Source: Candidatus Acetothermia bacterium
Lineage (GTDB): Bacteria; Bipolaricaulota; Bipolaricaulia; Bipolaricaulales; Bipolaricaulaceae
NCBI GenBank assembly: GCA_003563005.1
Contig: PWTC01000018.1
Location: 1 to 35,367, forward strand
Length of the DNA stretch: 35,367 bases
Direction of reading: 5' to 3'
Shown one piece after another: positions 1-8,131 of this stretch. The notes under the pieces are model-generated. The model had not been told where the DNA came from, ran no database searches, and saw only the letters and a list, made by a program, of their open reading frames with translations. A program made the position numbers and the translations under genes. The first letter of the stretch is position 1. The number at the start of each line of letters is the position of its first letter.

Positions 1-2
1 GC

Positions 3-563
3 AAAGTGGGTCTGGGCATCTCCTATGCCACTACCCCGCGGGGGGCGAACCACATGGAAGGCACCCATGACACCCTCCTCGCATCGCCGGACGCCACGCC
101 CGAGCTCGGTGTGACCGAGCCCGTGGACCGGTTCGCCGTGGAGGGCAAGGCGGACATCACGTTGCTCTACGAGAACCTTCGGTCGTTCACCAACTCCCTC
201 GTCATGTGCGTCTTCACCACCAGCATGTCCGGATCGCACTACAACTACCCCACCATTCGCCAACTCGTCGGCGCGGCCACAGGCCAGCAGATCACGGTCG
301 ACGACATGCTCGCTATCGGAGCACGTAACTACGCGCTTCTGCGGCTGTTCGCCTCTCGATGCGGTCGCACTGCAGCGGATGACGGCCTGCCTCAGCGGTT
401 CCACGAGGCCCTGCCCGCTGGAGCTTCCGCAGGGCGCCCCATCGACCGGGCGGCCTTCGCTCAGGAACTCGAGCGCTATCGGGCCCTTCGCGGTTGGGAA
501 GGAGACGGCCCGACAGCGCACAAGCTTCGGGAGCTGGGTCTAGGAGACCTCATAGGCGGATGA
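3..563 (+). CDS. Aldehyde:ferredoxin oxidoreductase (tungsten/molybdopterin), C-terminal part, 5' truncated by window edge
   Basis: The reading frame is open from base 3, so the gene begins outside the window. About 187 residues are visible; family members are usually about 600 residues long. They show the C-terminal AOR signatures: GISYATTPRGANHMEG near the visible start, and a Cys in VMCVFT that matches the fourth ligand of the [4Fe-4S] cluster (Cys494 in the Pyrococcus furiosus enzyme). The family oxidises aldehydes to carboxylic acids with ferredoxin, using a bis-pterin tungsten cofactor in the cytoplasm. The stop overlaps the start of mobB, a pterin cofactor gene, which supports the call. 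The substrate cannot be told from this fragment, and related BamB-type subunits cannot be fully excluded. Confidence 0.85.
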   Translation, partial: KVGLGISYATTPRGANHMEGTHDTLLASPDATPELGVTEPVDRFAVEGKADITLLYENLRSFTNSLVMCVFTTSMSGSHYNYPTIRQLVGAATGQQITVDDMLAIGARNYALLRLFASRCGRTAADDGLPQRFHEALPAGASAGRPIDRAAFAQELERYRALRGWEGDGPTAHKLRELGLGDLIGG

Positions 564-1042
564 TGACTGTGAAAGCGATCGCGATCATCGGACACCACGA
601 CGCGGGCAAGACGACCTTCCTCACCCGCCTCATCCCAGCACTCACGGCACGCGATTACCGTGTAGGCTGCGTGAAGCACGTGGCGCCCGATGTCGAGCTG
701 GACACGCCTGGTAAGGACTCGTACCTCCTGGCCAAGGCGGGAGCCAAGCGCACGCTCGTCTATTCCGACGTCCGAGGCGCGTTGCTCTGGGACCACCCGG
801 GAGAGCCCGTCGACATGGTGCTCGCACGCCACTTCAGCGACCTCGACCTCATCCTGCTCGAGGGGTTCAAGGACGCCGATCTGCCCAAGATCGAGGTGTA
901 CAGCTCCGGCGAACCCCTCGCTGGCCGCATACCTGTGCTGGCCGTCGTGGCCTCAGGCTCGCCCCGAGTCCCCGACGGCGTGCCTGTGTTGCCTCCCGAC
1001 CCAGACATAGTAGCGGACTTCCTCGAAGCCGAGGTGCTCTGA
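560..1042 (+). CDS. mobB: Molybdopterin-guanine dinucleotide biosynthesis protein MobB
   Basis: A 160-residue protein, close to the usual MobB length. It has a P-loop GHHDAGKTT at residues 11-19 and the typical MobB features GCVKHVAPD, DSYLLAKAGAKRTLVYS and LDLILLEGFKDADLPKIEV. MobB is a GTP-binding adapter that assists attachment of a nucleotide to molybdopterin. The frame stays open upstream to 494, but the start at 560 (or the second ATG at 563) overlaps the TGA of the oxidoreductase gene (ATGA) and gives the normal N-terminus. The pairing suggests that MobB serves the tungsten/molybdenum pterin of the upstream enzyme; this is inferred from position. Confidence 0.9.
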   Translation: MMTVKAIAIIGHHDAGKTTFLTRLIPALTARDYRVGCVKHVAPDVELDTPGKDSYLLAKAGAKRTLVYSDVRGALLWDHPGEPVDMVLARHFSDLDLILLEGFKDADLPKIEVYSSGEPLAGRIPVLAVVASGSPRVPDGVPVLPPDPDIVADFLEAEVL

Positions 1043-1049
1043 GGCGGGC

Positions 1050-1493
1050 TCAATCCAGGCCGGGGATGGCCGCGAGATCGAAGTTCGTGAGCAGCCTGAC
1101 AAGGTAACGCACGGCACCTGCCGCCTCCGCGGAGAGGCCTTCGCCTGTGCCCAATTTGCCCGGCTGAACGCCTACCACGACGAGCTCTTCCGCGGCCTCT
1201 TGGAGCAAGGGAACGAGCAAGGTAAGCGGAAGACCGTGTGTGGTGCCGAGCATCACGGGTATGGAGGGAAGAGGAAGCCTGCGAAAAGAGCCCGGGGCGA
1301 GACCCATGTCGGCCGCATCCACGACAACTACGAGATCGGGCTCCAGTCGCTTCACGGCGCCGATGACGTTCTCCAGCGCCGTTCCAGCAGTCCAACACGT
1401 CCAGTCGGACCCAGCCAGTTGCTCGGCGACGTGGAGGCCGACAGCGTCATCAAGCCCCAGGGGGTTCCCCATGCCGATCAGGACTCGGCGCAT
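1050..1493 (-). CDS. Hydrogenase maturation protease (peptidase M52, HycI/HybD family)
   Basis: A 147-residue protein with the M52 signatures: GMGNPLGLDDAVG at residues 7-19, a buried strand ending in VVVVDAADMG (Asp59), a TTHG segment (His86) and GVQPG at 108-112. These match the nickel-sensing residues of HybD (Glu16, Asp62, His93), except that Asp16 replaces the Glu. The family removes the C-terminal tail of the [NiFe]-hydrogenase large subunit after nickel insertion. Its ATG overlaps the stop of the FNR-like gene by one base, so it is the last gene of the operon. No hydrogenase gene lies in the window. It converges on mobB. Confidence 0.87.
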   Translation of the reverse strand: MRRVLIGMGNPLGLDDAVGLHVAEQLAGSDWTCWTAGTALENVIGAVKRLEPDLVVVVDAADMGLAPGSFRRLPLPSIPVMLGTTHGLPLTLLVPLLQEAAEELVVVGVQPGKLGTGEGLSAEAAGAVRYLVRLLTNFDLAAIPGLD

Positions 1494-2245
1494 CAGGCCA
1501 GGTTTTCCCTAAGGAAGGTTCGAAACCGATGTGCCAAGCTGTGCAGGTGCTCACGCTTTCGGATCACGATCCGCTGTCCCTCCAGCTCGAGGATCTCCCG
1601 CTCACGCAGGTCGCTGAGGACGCGGATCGCTGTCTCCGTGGACACTCCAGCCATCTCTGCCAACTCCGCGCGCGGCAGTTCCACGCCGATGTCCAGGCCT
1701 TCGGGCACCTCGCGCCCAAAGGCGCGTGCCAGCTCCAGCAGCACGCGTGCCACGCGCTCCTTGGCCGAGCGGGAGGTGATCTCGACGAGCTTGTCGCCGA
1801 AGACCTTCACCTCACGCGCGAGCTTCTCCACCAGCCGCAGCGCCACGTCGGGATGACGGCGCACGAACTCGAGGAAGTCCTCCTTGGGGATGAACATAAG
1901 TTTCGACCGCTCCAGCGTCCGTGCGTAGCAAGTGTAGGTTTCCTTGTCGAACAGGGTCTTCTCCCCCAGGATCTCACCAGGGCCAAGCAGTTTGAGGATC
2001 TGAGAGTGGCCTGCACGTGTGTGCTTGGCGATCTTGATCTTGCCGTCACAGACGATGTACAGACCGAAAGCTGGCATCCCCTCATGGAACACGGTCTCGC
2101 CCGCTTGGAGGTCCATGGGGCGCATGACCGCCCTCAGATCACGCTGGGCCTCCTTGCTCACGCCCTGGAAGACATACGAACACCCGAGCTTGCAGGACCG
2201 ACACGGGTCAGCCCTGGTCGGGGTTCGAACGGGAGCCTCCCGCAT
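1493..2245 (-). CDS. FNR-like Crp/Fnr transcription regulator with possible Fe-S cluster
   Basis: A 250-residue Crp/Fnr protein. An N-terminal C15-x2-C18-x3-C22 cluster is followed by a cyclic-nucleotide-type beta-barrel (about 35-130), a dimer helix (about 130-155) and a winged HTH (about 165-235). The recognition helix reads VSTETAIRVLSDL and keeps the E-x3-R pattern that reads TTGAT-type half sites in FNR. A further Cys106 lies in KETYTCYART, so four Cys resemble the FNR [4Fe-4S] ligand set. The start overlaps the end of accA by 38 bases; starting later would delete the Cys cluster, which favours this start. It probably senses oxygen or redox state; cluster binding is inferred from Cys placement. 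Confidence 0.85.
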   Translation of the reverse strand: MREAPVRTPTRADPCRSCKLGCSYVFQGVSKEAQRDLRAVMRPMDLQAGETVFHEGMPAFGLYIVCDGKIKIAKHTRAGHSQILKLLGPGEILGEKTLFDKETYTCYARTLERSKLMFIPKEDFLEFVRRHPDVALRLVEKLAREVKVFGDKLVEITSRSAKERVARVLLELARAFGREVPEGLDIGVELPRAELAEMAGVSTETAIRVLSDLREREILELEGQRIVIRKREHLHSLAHRFRTFLRENLA

Positions 2246-3164
2246 GTCGATACCGTTTGTACCTCATCGCCATCCGTTCGTCCAGCGACCGGACGTGTAG
2301 CTCGCCCAGATGTCGCACGATAACAGCCTGCAAGGCGTCCGCGGTCGCTGCAGGATCGTTATGCGCACCACCGAGTGGTTCGGGGACCACCTCGTCGGCA
2401 ATCGCCAGCTCTAGGAGCCGAGGTGCGGTGATCCGCAGCGCACCAGCCGCCTCAGGCGCTGCACCGGCATCCTTCCAGAGGATGGCGGCCGCGCCTTCGG
2501 GGGAGATCACCGAGTAGGTGGCGTTCTCCAGCATGATCACCCGGTCGGCCACAGCCAGCGCGATGGCGCCGCCCGAGCCACCCTCCCCGTGGATGACCGA
2601 GATCGTAGGCACGCGCATGCTCAGCATCCGCGCGATACACGCCGCGATGGCGCCGGCGATATTCTGCTCTTCTGCCTCCACACCCGGGTAGGCGCCCGGG
2701 GTGTCCACCAGGGTCACAAGGGGGAGGCGCAGGCGGTCGGCGATGTCCATCAGGCGGAGCGCCTTTCGGTACCCCTGAGGTTTTGCCATGCCCGACCTGC
2801 ACGTCCGCTGCTCCTCGGCAGTCGCCCCACGGTGGTGGAAGAGCAACACCGCTCGGTGCCCCCCGAGCCGTGCCAGGCCTCCCCGGAGCGCCGGGTCGTC
2901 ACCGATCGCACGGTCCCCGCGCAGTTCGTAGAACGACTCGGTGACCGCTTCGACCAGCCTCAGGCCCCGAGGCCGATCGGTGTGGCGCGCCAGCGCGACG
3001 CGATCCCAATCCGATAGGCTGGCGTAGCGCTTCTCCTTGAGTCCGTGGAGTTTGCGCTCCAGAAGCTCGAGTTCTTCTTTCAGGTCCAGTTCTCCATCGA
3101 CGACCATCTGACGCAGCTCGGCGACCTTGGCCTCCAAGACCCGGATCGGTTCCTCACTCGGCAT
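2208..3164 (-). CDS. accA: Acetyl-CoA carboxylase carboxyltransferase subunit alpha
   Basis: A 318-residue protein, the same size as E. coli AccA (319). An N-terminal coiled helix pair (residues 1-50, with LKEELELLERKLHGLKEKRY) is followed by the crotonase-type carboxyltransferase core. Family signatures include GMAKPQGYRKALRLM, LVTLVDTPGAYPG, AEEQNIAGAIA, GEGGSGGAIALAVAD and ENATYSVISPEG. With AccD it transfers the carboxyl group from biotin on AccB to acetyl-CoA, the first step of fatty acid synthesis. It overlaps accD by 11 bases and the FNR-like gene by 38, so translation is probably coupled. accB and accC are not in the window. Confidence 0.97.
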   Translation of the reverse strand: MPSEEPIRVLEAKVAELRQMVVDGELDLKEELELLERKLHGLKEKRYASLSDWDRVALARHTDRPRGLRLVEAVTESFYELRGDRAIGDDPALRGGLARLGGHRAVLLFHHRGATAEEQRTCRSGMAKPQGYRKALRLMDIADRLRLPLVTLVDTPGAYPGVEAEEQNIAGAIAACIARMLSMRVPTISVIHGEGGSGGAIALAVADRVIMLENATYSVISPEGAAAILWKDAGAAPEAAGALRITAPRLLELAIADEVVPEPLGGAHNDPAATADALQAVIVRHLGELHVRSLDERMAMRYKRYRHAGGSRSNPDQG

Positions 3165-4008
3165 GTCCGCCCTCCGTCAGTACCCCCAGCACGCGGCCAA
3201 GTTCGTCGTGCAGAGCCTCACGGGTGACCACCTGATCGACAATGCCGTGCTCAAGGGCGAACTTCGCCGTCTGAAACCCCGCCGGCAGGCGCTCTCCTGT
3301 CGTCTGCTCGATCACCCGCGGTCCGGCGAATCCGATCATGGCACCCTGTTCCGCGACAGTCACATCCGCGAGGCTCGCCACCGAAGCCAGCATACCTCCC
3401 GTCGAGGGGTACGTCAGCACGGCGATGAACGGGATGCCCGCCTCGGCGAGCAAACTCCGGGCAGCCACGGTCTTGGCCATCTGCATGAGCGACACGGTCC
3501 CCTCCTGCACGCGCGCGCCCCCAGAGGCGACGACGAGCACGAACGGGTTCTTCCCTTCAGCAGCCCCTTCGATCGCCGTAGCGATCTCCTCTCCCACCAC
3601 CCACCCCATGCTCCCTCCGATGAAGCGGAAATCCATCACCGCGAGCATCACCGGATGGCCGGACACCCGCGCGCGTCCCACCATCACCGCGTCGCGTAGT
3701 CCCGTCAGGCTCTGGGCCTCGGCGAGCCGCTCCTCGTACGGGCGGCGATCGACGAATCCCAGAGGATCGGATGAACTGTGCCCTACCGTGAGGGGCTGAA
3801 ACGAACCCTCGTCGCACAGGGAGGCGATACGTTCTTGCGCTGTGAGGAAGAAATAGGCCCCGCAGCGCGGGCATATGTGGTTCGTCTCCCTGAGCTTGCG
3901 TCGAAACACGAGCTCGCCGCACTCGGTGCACCGCAGCCAGAGGGATTCCTCGACGCGGCCGAGCTCCACCTCAACGTACCGACCGCGGTCATCGCGCCTG
4001 ATCGGCAT
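3154..4008 (-). CDS. accD: Acetyl-CoA carboxylase carboxyltransferase subunit beta
   Basis: A 284-residue protein, the usual AccD length. The N-terminal zinc ribbon has Cys at 27, 30, 46 and 49 (CTEC...CPRCG). The carboxyltransferase core shows DPLGFVDRRPYEERL, VMDFRFIGGSMGWVVGE and VASGGARVQEGTVSLMQMAKT. It forms the alpha2beta2 carboxyltransferase with AccA. Its start overlaps the end of the upstream DUF502 gene by 20 bases and its end overlaps accA by 11, giving a tightly packed transcript. Nothing is odd in the catalytic region. Confidence 0.97.
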   Translation of the reverse strand: MPIRRDDRGRYVEVELGRVEESLWLRCTECGELVFRRKLRETNHICPRCGAYFFLTAQERIASLCDEGSFQPLTVGHSSSDPLGFVDRRPYEERLAEAQSLTGLRDAVMVGRARVSGHPVMLAVMDFRFIGGSMGWVVGEEIATAIEGAAEGKNPFVLVVASGGARVQEGTVSLMQMAKTVAARSLLAEAGIPFIAVLTYPSTGGMLASVASLADVTVAEQGAMIGFAGPRVIEQTTGERLPAGFQTAKFALEHGIVDQVVTREALHDELGRVLGVLTEGGHAE

Positions 4009-4648
4009 CTACTACCTCCTTCTTCTGGAGCCGCTGCGGGACGACCACACCGCCCGACAGCACCAGGCTGAACCCCTCGTCCATGGTGAGGTCCAACGGG
4101 ATCACCTTCTCCCGCGGCAAGAACAACACCCAACCCGAGAGGGGGTTCGGCGCTGTAGGGATGTACACGGAGACCACTTCTGCCCCGAACACCTGGTCCA
4201 GTCCCGCCAGTTCGTCGCTTGTCAGGACCCCTATAACATACGACCCAGCCTTCGGGAACTCCACCAGGACCAGGCGCTTGTGTTGTCCAGGGATGATCTC
4301 GCGCTTGAGCAACGCGTGCGCAAGCTGCCGTGAAGCCCAGTAGACCTTGCGAAGCCCCGGCAGCGCCAGCACACCTTGTTCAAGAAGGGTCACGATGCGT
4401 CTGCCGAGCCAGTAGCGCGCCACGGCACCCACGAGGATGATGACCGCCAGGATGATCAGGATCTCGGTCCCAGGGATGTACCGGCCGAAGACCCGCGTCA
4501 GAAACTGCGACAGCGCCGTCTGCGGGCCCAGTAGTGCGTTCAGCATACGAAAGATGAGCCACAGGACGTACAGTGTCAGCCCCACGGGGAGGATGACGAG
4601 CAGGCCGGAGACGAGCATATCGCGCAGCAATCGAAAGGTCTTCTTCAT
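3989..4648 (-). CDS. DUF502 family membrane protein
   Basis: A 219-residue protein of the DUF502 family. Two transmembrane helices lie near the N-terminus: about residues 10-35 (LVSGLLVILPVGLTLYVLWL) and about 60-85 (ILIILAVIILVGAVARYW). A soluble part with the typical FPKAGSYVIGVLT, VYIPTAPNPLSGWVLFLP and DLTMDEGFSLVLSGGVVVP segments follows. The chosen ATG has GGAGG ten bases upstream (complement of 4658-4662); a longer open frame reaches 4735 but reads unlike coding sequence. The biochemical role of the family is unknown. It is first in the operon with accD and accA, which hints at a link to membrane lipid supply, by position only. Confidence 0.85.
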   Translation of the reverse strand: MKKTFRLLRDMLVSGLLVILPVGLTLYVLWLIFRMLNALLGPQTALSQFLTRVFGRYIPGTEILIILAVIILVGAVARYWLGRRIVTLLEQGVLALPGLRKVYWASRQLAHALLKREIIPGQHKRLVLVEFPKAGSYVIGVLTSDELAGLDQVFGAEVVSVYIPTAPNPLSGWVLFLPREKVIPLDLTMDEGFSLVLSGGVVVPQRLQKKEVVDADQAR

Positions 4649-4704
4649 GGCTCGCGTCCTCCGGTCAGCATAGCGTGAAGCAATGCTACCACACATGGAG
4701 ACGG

Positions 4705-4735
4705 TTGGGAAACAACGTGGGCTTTGGGTTATCAT
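4705..4735 (+). promoter_or_regulatory. Possible sigma-70 promoter of acsA
   Basis: A TTGGGA box (4705-4710) and a TATCAT box (4730-4735) are separated by 19 bases, about 50 bases before the acsA start. The -10 box is good (5/6); the spacing is a little long and the -35 weak. Only a suggestion. Confidence 0.35.
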
Positions 4736-4785
4736 GCCGGCGTTGCATATCGGACCCGCAATACGCGAAAGGAGGAGTGCCTACG

Positions 4786-6744
4786 GTGTCCAAGGGTGAG
4801 AAGTGGGTACAGCCTGATCCAGAGAGGACGAATTGGTACTGGCCCAACGAGACGGCCAAAGCCCGGGCGTGGGTGTCGGACCCAGCTGTCTACGAGAAGG
4901 CGGCCGCAGATCCGGAGAGCTTCTGGGCCGAGCGCGCAGAGGAGCTCGACTGGTTCGAGCGATGGAGCAAGGTTTACGAGGATGCCCCCTACGAGTTCAA
5001 GTGGTTCTCCGGGGGAAAGCTCAACCTATCACACAACTCGATCGATCGGCACGTGAAAGCGGGCAAGGGTGACAAGATCGCGCTCATCTGGGAGCCGGAG
5101 CCGGCTGACGAGGAAGGGCGCGTGCTGACGTACAAGGAGCTGCTCGCCGAGGTGAGCAAGCTGGCCAATGCCCTCAAGCAGATGGGGGTCGCCAAGGGAG
5201 ATCGCGTCGGCATCTACCTCCCAATGGTCCCTGAGGCCATCATCGCCATGCAGGCTGTGGTACGCATCGGGGCCGTGCACTCGGTCGTGTTCTCCGCCTT
5301 CTCAGCAGAGGCCCTGCGCGACCGAATGCTCGACTGCGGCGCGAAGGTGCTCATCACCGCCGATGGATATTACCGTCGAGGCAAGCCGATCCCCCTCAAG
5401 CCCAATGCGGACAGAGCTCTTGCAGGGACACAGGTGCAGAAGGTACTCGTCGTGAAGCGCTCCGGATCCGACGTTCCCATGGAGTCGGGCCGTGACGTCT
5501 GGTATCACGAGGCCGTCAAGGGTGCGTCGGAGACCTGTCCACCCGAACCCATGGACGCCGAGGACCTGGCATTCATCCTGTACACATCTGGGACAACGGG
5601 GAAGCCCAAAGGCGTAATGCACACGACTGGCGGCTATGCCGTCCACGCGTACGCCACCTCCAAGTGGGACTTCAACCTCCACGAGAATGACATCCACTGG
5701 TGCACGGCCGATGTGGGCTGGATCACAGGCCACACGTACATCAACTACGGCCCCCTCATGAACGGCGTGACGACGCTCGTCTACGAAGGTACGCCGGACT
5801 ACCCGGACTTCGGCCGCATGTGGCAGGTCATCGAGAAGCACAAAGTGACCGTGTACTACACCGCGCCCACCGCGATCCGTATGCACGTCAAGTGGGGAGA
5901 GGAGTGGCCGGAGAAGTACAACCTGTCGACGCTGCGTGTGCTGGGCACCGTGGGAGAGCCGATCAACGAAGAGGCCTGGCTCTGGTACTTCAACCATATC
6001 GGTGGAGGTCGTTGCCCGATCGTGGACACCTGGTGGCAGACGGAGACCGGCGCCACGTGCGTCCAAGCGCTTCCGGGGATGGGTCCGTTCATCCCGACCG
6101 TGGCCGGAAGGCCGTTCCCCGGCATCCGCGCCGCGATCGTCGACGCCGGCGGCAATGAGGTCGCGCGCGGCGAAGGTGGCTACCTCGTGTTACAGCCTCC
6201 CTTCCCGCCGGGACTGCTCCGCGGGCTGTACGGTGATGTAGAGAAGTATCGCGGGACCTACTTCTCCGAGTACGGTCCGGGCCTCTACTTCACCCGCGAC
6301 GGTGCACGCATGGATGAGATGGGCAACATCCGCATCACCGGGCGCGTCGACGATGTGATGAACGTCGCCGGCCACCGACTGGCCACTGCCGAGGTCGAGG
6401 ACGCGCTGACCCAGCACGCACTCGTCTCTGAGGTCGCGGTGGTGTCGCGCCCCGATGAGGTGAAGGGAGAAGTGCCCATCGCCTTCCTGCTCCTGAAGAA
6501 GGGTGCGCAGCCTTCCGACGGGCTGAAGAAGGAACTCATCAAGACGGTCGACCAGCACATCGGGCCCACAGCCCGACCGGCGGAGATCTACTTCGTCGAC
6601 GACGTGCCCAAGACCCGCTCCGGTAAGATCATGCGTCGCGTTCTCAAGGCGCTGGTACGCGGCGAGCCAGTGGGGGACGTGGCCACGCTGCGAAACCCCG
6701 AGTCGGTGGAAGAGCTCAAGCAGGCCGTCGGCTACAAGTCATAA
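4786..6744 (+). CDS. acsA: Acetyl-CoA synthetase, AMP-forming
   Basis: A 652-residue cytoplasmic enzyme that activates acetate to acetyl-CoA through acetyl-AMP. Landmarks are the P-loop-like YTSGTTGKPKG at residues 266-276, VDTWWQTETG with the acetate-pocket Trp417, the GRVDDVMNVAGHR hinge, and PKTRSGKIMRR near the C-terminus with catalytic Lys614. That lysine corresponds to Lys609 of Salmonella Acs, which is switched off by reversible acetylation. The GTG start at 4786 is chosen because GGAGGAG lies at 4771-4777; the frame stays open upstream to 4675 but that extension does not resemble the family. Two GNAT-fused proteins of the PatZ type are encoded about 1.4 kb downstream, so acetylation control is likely. 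Confidence 0.96.
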   Translation: MSKGEKWVQPDPERTNWYWPNETAKARAWVSDPAVYEKAAADPESFWAERAEELDWFERWSKVYEDAPYEFKWFSGGKLNLSHNSIDRHVKAGKGDKIALIWEPEPADEEGRVLTYKELLAEVSKLANALKQMGVAKGDRVGIYLPMVPEAIIAMQAVVRIGAVHSVVFSAFSAEALRDRMLDCGAKVLITADGYYRRGKPIPLKPNADRALAGTQVQKVLVVKRSGSDVPMESGRDVWYHEAVKGASETCPPEPMDAEDLAFILYTSGTTGKPKGVMHTTGGYAVHAYATSKWDFNLHENDIHWCTADVGWITGHTYINYGPLMNGVTTLVYEGTPDYPDFGRMWQVIEKHKVTVYYTAPTAIRMHVKWGEEWPEKYNLSTLRVLGTVGEPINEEAWLWYFNHIGGGRCPIVDTWWQTETGATCVQALPGMGPFIPTVAGRPFPGIRAAIVDAGGNEVARGEGGYLVLQPPFPPGLLRGLYGDVEKYRGTYFSEYGPGLYFTRDGARMDEMGNIRITGRVDDVMNVAGHRLATAEVEDALTQHALVSEVAVVSRPDEVKGEVPIAFLLLKKGAQPSDGLKKELIKTVDQHIGPTARPAEIYFVDDVPKTRSGKIMRRVLKALVRGEPVGDVATLRNPESVEELKQAVGYKS

Positions 6745-6780
6745 GACGAGCCCGAAGCAGAGGAGACCATCAGAGACAGA

Positions 6781-6807
6781 GGGGGCGGACAGCAGTCCGC
6801 CCCCTTT
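6781..6807 (+). terminator. Rho-independent terminator after acsA
   Basis: A perfect 10-bp stem (GGGGGCGGAC / GTCCGCCCCC) with an AGCA loop is followed by TTT. It lies 36 bases after the acsA stop and ends only 22 bases before the next ATG, so it may also set the level of read-through into the transporter gene. Confidence 0.85.
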
Positions 6808-6829
6808 CCGTGAACGAGAGGGGTGCAGT

Positions 6830-8107
6830 ATGGCAGAACTGAGGGTGTTGGGGCTTCCTGCAGAGCGCGGGCGATGGCTGTACGTCAGTCTAGGGACACT
6901 CATCAACATGTGCCTGGGCGCGGTCTACGCCTTCAGTGTGTTCCGCAGGCCCCTGGAACGCCTCTGGGGCATCGGCGCCACCGAAAGCGGCCTCCCGTTC
7001 ATGGTCTTCTTGGCCGTGTTCAGCGTGGGCATGGTCGCCGCCGGGCGCAGCCTGGACCGGTGGGGTCCTCGGCGCGCCGGACTCGTCGGCGCAGCGTTGG
7101 TGGGCGCTGGCTGGCTCCTCGCAGGGCTCTCCCCCAACGTGGGTGTCCTCACCGTCCTCTATGGTGTGCTGGGCGGCGCCGGGGGGGGGGTGCTCTACGG
7201 TTGTCCCATCTCCGTCGCCGCGAAGTGGTTCCCTGATAGAAAGGGACTGGCTGTGGGGCTGACACTGATGGGCTTTGGCCTGTCGGCACTGGTCATGGCT
7301 CCACTGCTCAGCCTCGGGATTCGCGCGCTGGGCCCGCTTCCCACGTTCTCCGTGTTCGGCGGCGCATTCCTGGTGCTTCTCCTCGTCCTCTCCCTGCCAT
7401 TGCGGGTGCCCCCCGCGGGCTGGCGCCCAAGCGGCTGGGCACCCTCCCCCGCGCAGTTGGAGGCAGCCGTAGAACTCACACCGGCGGAGATGTTGCGCTC
7501 AAAGTCCTTCTACGCCCTGTGGGGCTGCTTCACCGTCGGGTGTCTCTCAGGGCTGATGGCGATCGGGATCGCGGCCCCCTTCGGTCAGGAAGTGGCGAAC
7601 CTCGCCGATGCTCCCGCGGCGCTTGCCGTCTCGGTGTTCGCACTGTTCAATGCGGGTGGGCGGCCACTGTTCGGGTGGCTCACAGATCGCCTCACCCCGA
7701 AGTCCACCGCGACGCTCTCCTTCAGTTCGATCGTCCTCGCCTCGGCGCTGCTTGCCCTGTGGGGCGAGGGCAACGCCCCAGTCTACTTTGTGGGTTTCTG
7801 TGTCCTATGGCTCAATTTGGGCGGATGGCTCGCCATCGCCCCCACAGCCACCGCCACCTTCTTCGGAACCAAACACTACGGGATCAACTACGGCTGGGTG
7901 TACACAGGCTACGGATCGGGTGCAATCCTGGGGATGGTTCTCTCAGGGCTTCTCAGGGATCTGACACAGAGCTATGTGTCCGTCTTCCCGCCGATCATGG
8001 GATTGGCCTCAGTGGGCCTGGTGCTGGCTCTTGTCTTCCTGAACCCCGTGCGGAGGCAGGAACCAGTGACCATCCCGAGGCGCAGCCGGCGGCGAACCCA
8101 TCGATGA
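6830..8107 (+). CDS. MFS transporter, oxalate/formate antiporter (OFA)-like family
   Basis: A 425-residue protein with about 12 hydrophobic helices and MFS features: LDRWGPRRAG between helices 2 and 3, GRPLFGWLTDRLTPK in the central part, and a Gly-rich GGAGGGVLYGCPISVAAKWF segment typical of OFA carriers. KGLAVGLTLMGFGLSALV and the late HYGINYGWVYTGYGSGAILG also match OFA proteins. OFA members move small monocarboxylates or dicarboxylates across the inner membrane; next to acsA, acetate or a related acid is a reasonable but unproven substrate. A GAGAGGGG SD site precedes the ATG. A run of ten G (7181-7190) lies inside the coding frame. The gene converges on the PatZ-like gene with a 24-base gap. 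Confidence 0.85.
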   Translation: MAELRVLGLPAERGRWLYVSLGTLINMCLGAVYAFSVFRRPLERLWGIGATESGLPFMVFLAVFSVGMVAAGRSLDRWGPRRAGLVGAALVGAGWLLAGLSPNVGVLTVLYGVLGGAGGGVLYGCPISVAAKWFPDRKGLAVGLTLMGFGLSALVMAPLLSLGIRALGPLPTFSVFGGAFLVLLLVLSLPLRVPPAGWRPSGWAPSPAQLEAAVELTPAEMLRSKSFYALWGCFTVGCLSGLMAIGIAAPFGQEVANLADAPAALAVSVFALFNAGGRPLFGWLTDRLTPKSTATLSFSSIVLASALLALWGEGNAPVYFVGFCVLWLNLGGWLAIAPTATATFFGTKHYGINYGWVYTGYGSGAILGMVLSGLLRDLTQSYVSVFPPIMGLASVGLVLALVFLNPVRRQEPVTIPRRSRRRTHR

Positions 8108-8131
8108 GCCGTTCTGCTGTTGCGCGCTGGC

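Noticed and set aside
4675-4785. N-terminal extension of acsA
   Set aside because: The extension covers the promoter area and SD, lacks similarity to acetyl-CoA synthetases, and the GTG at 4786 has a strong SD.
7181-7190. Frameshift in the MFS gene at the ten-G run
   Set aside because: The frame continues through the run and gives all expected helices, so the gene is intact as given.
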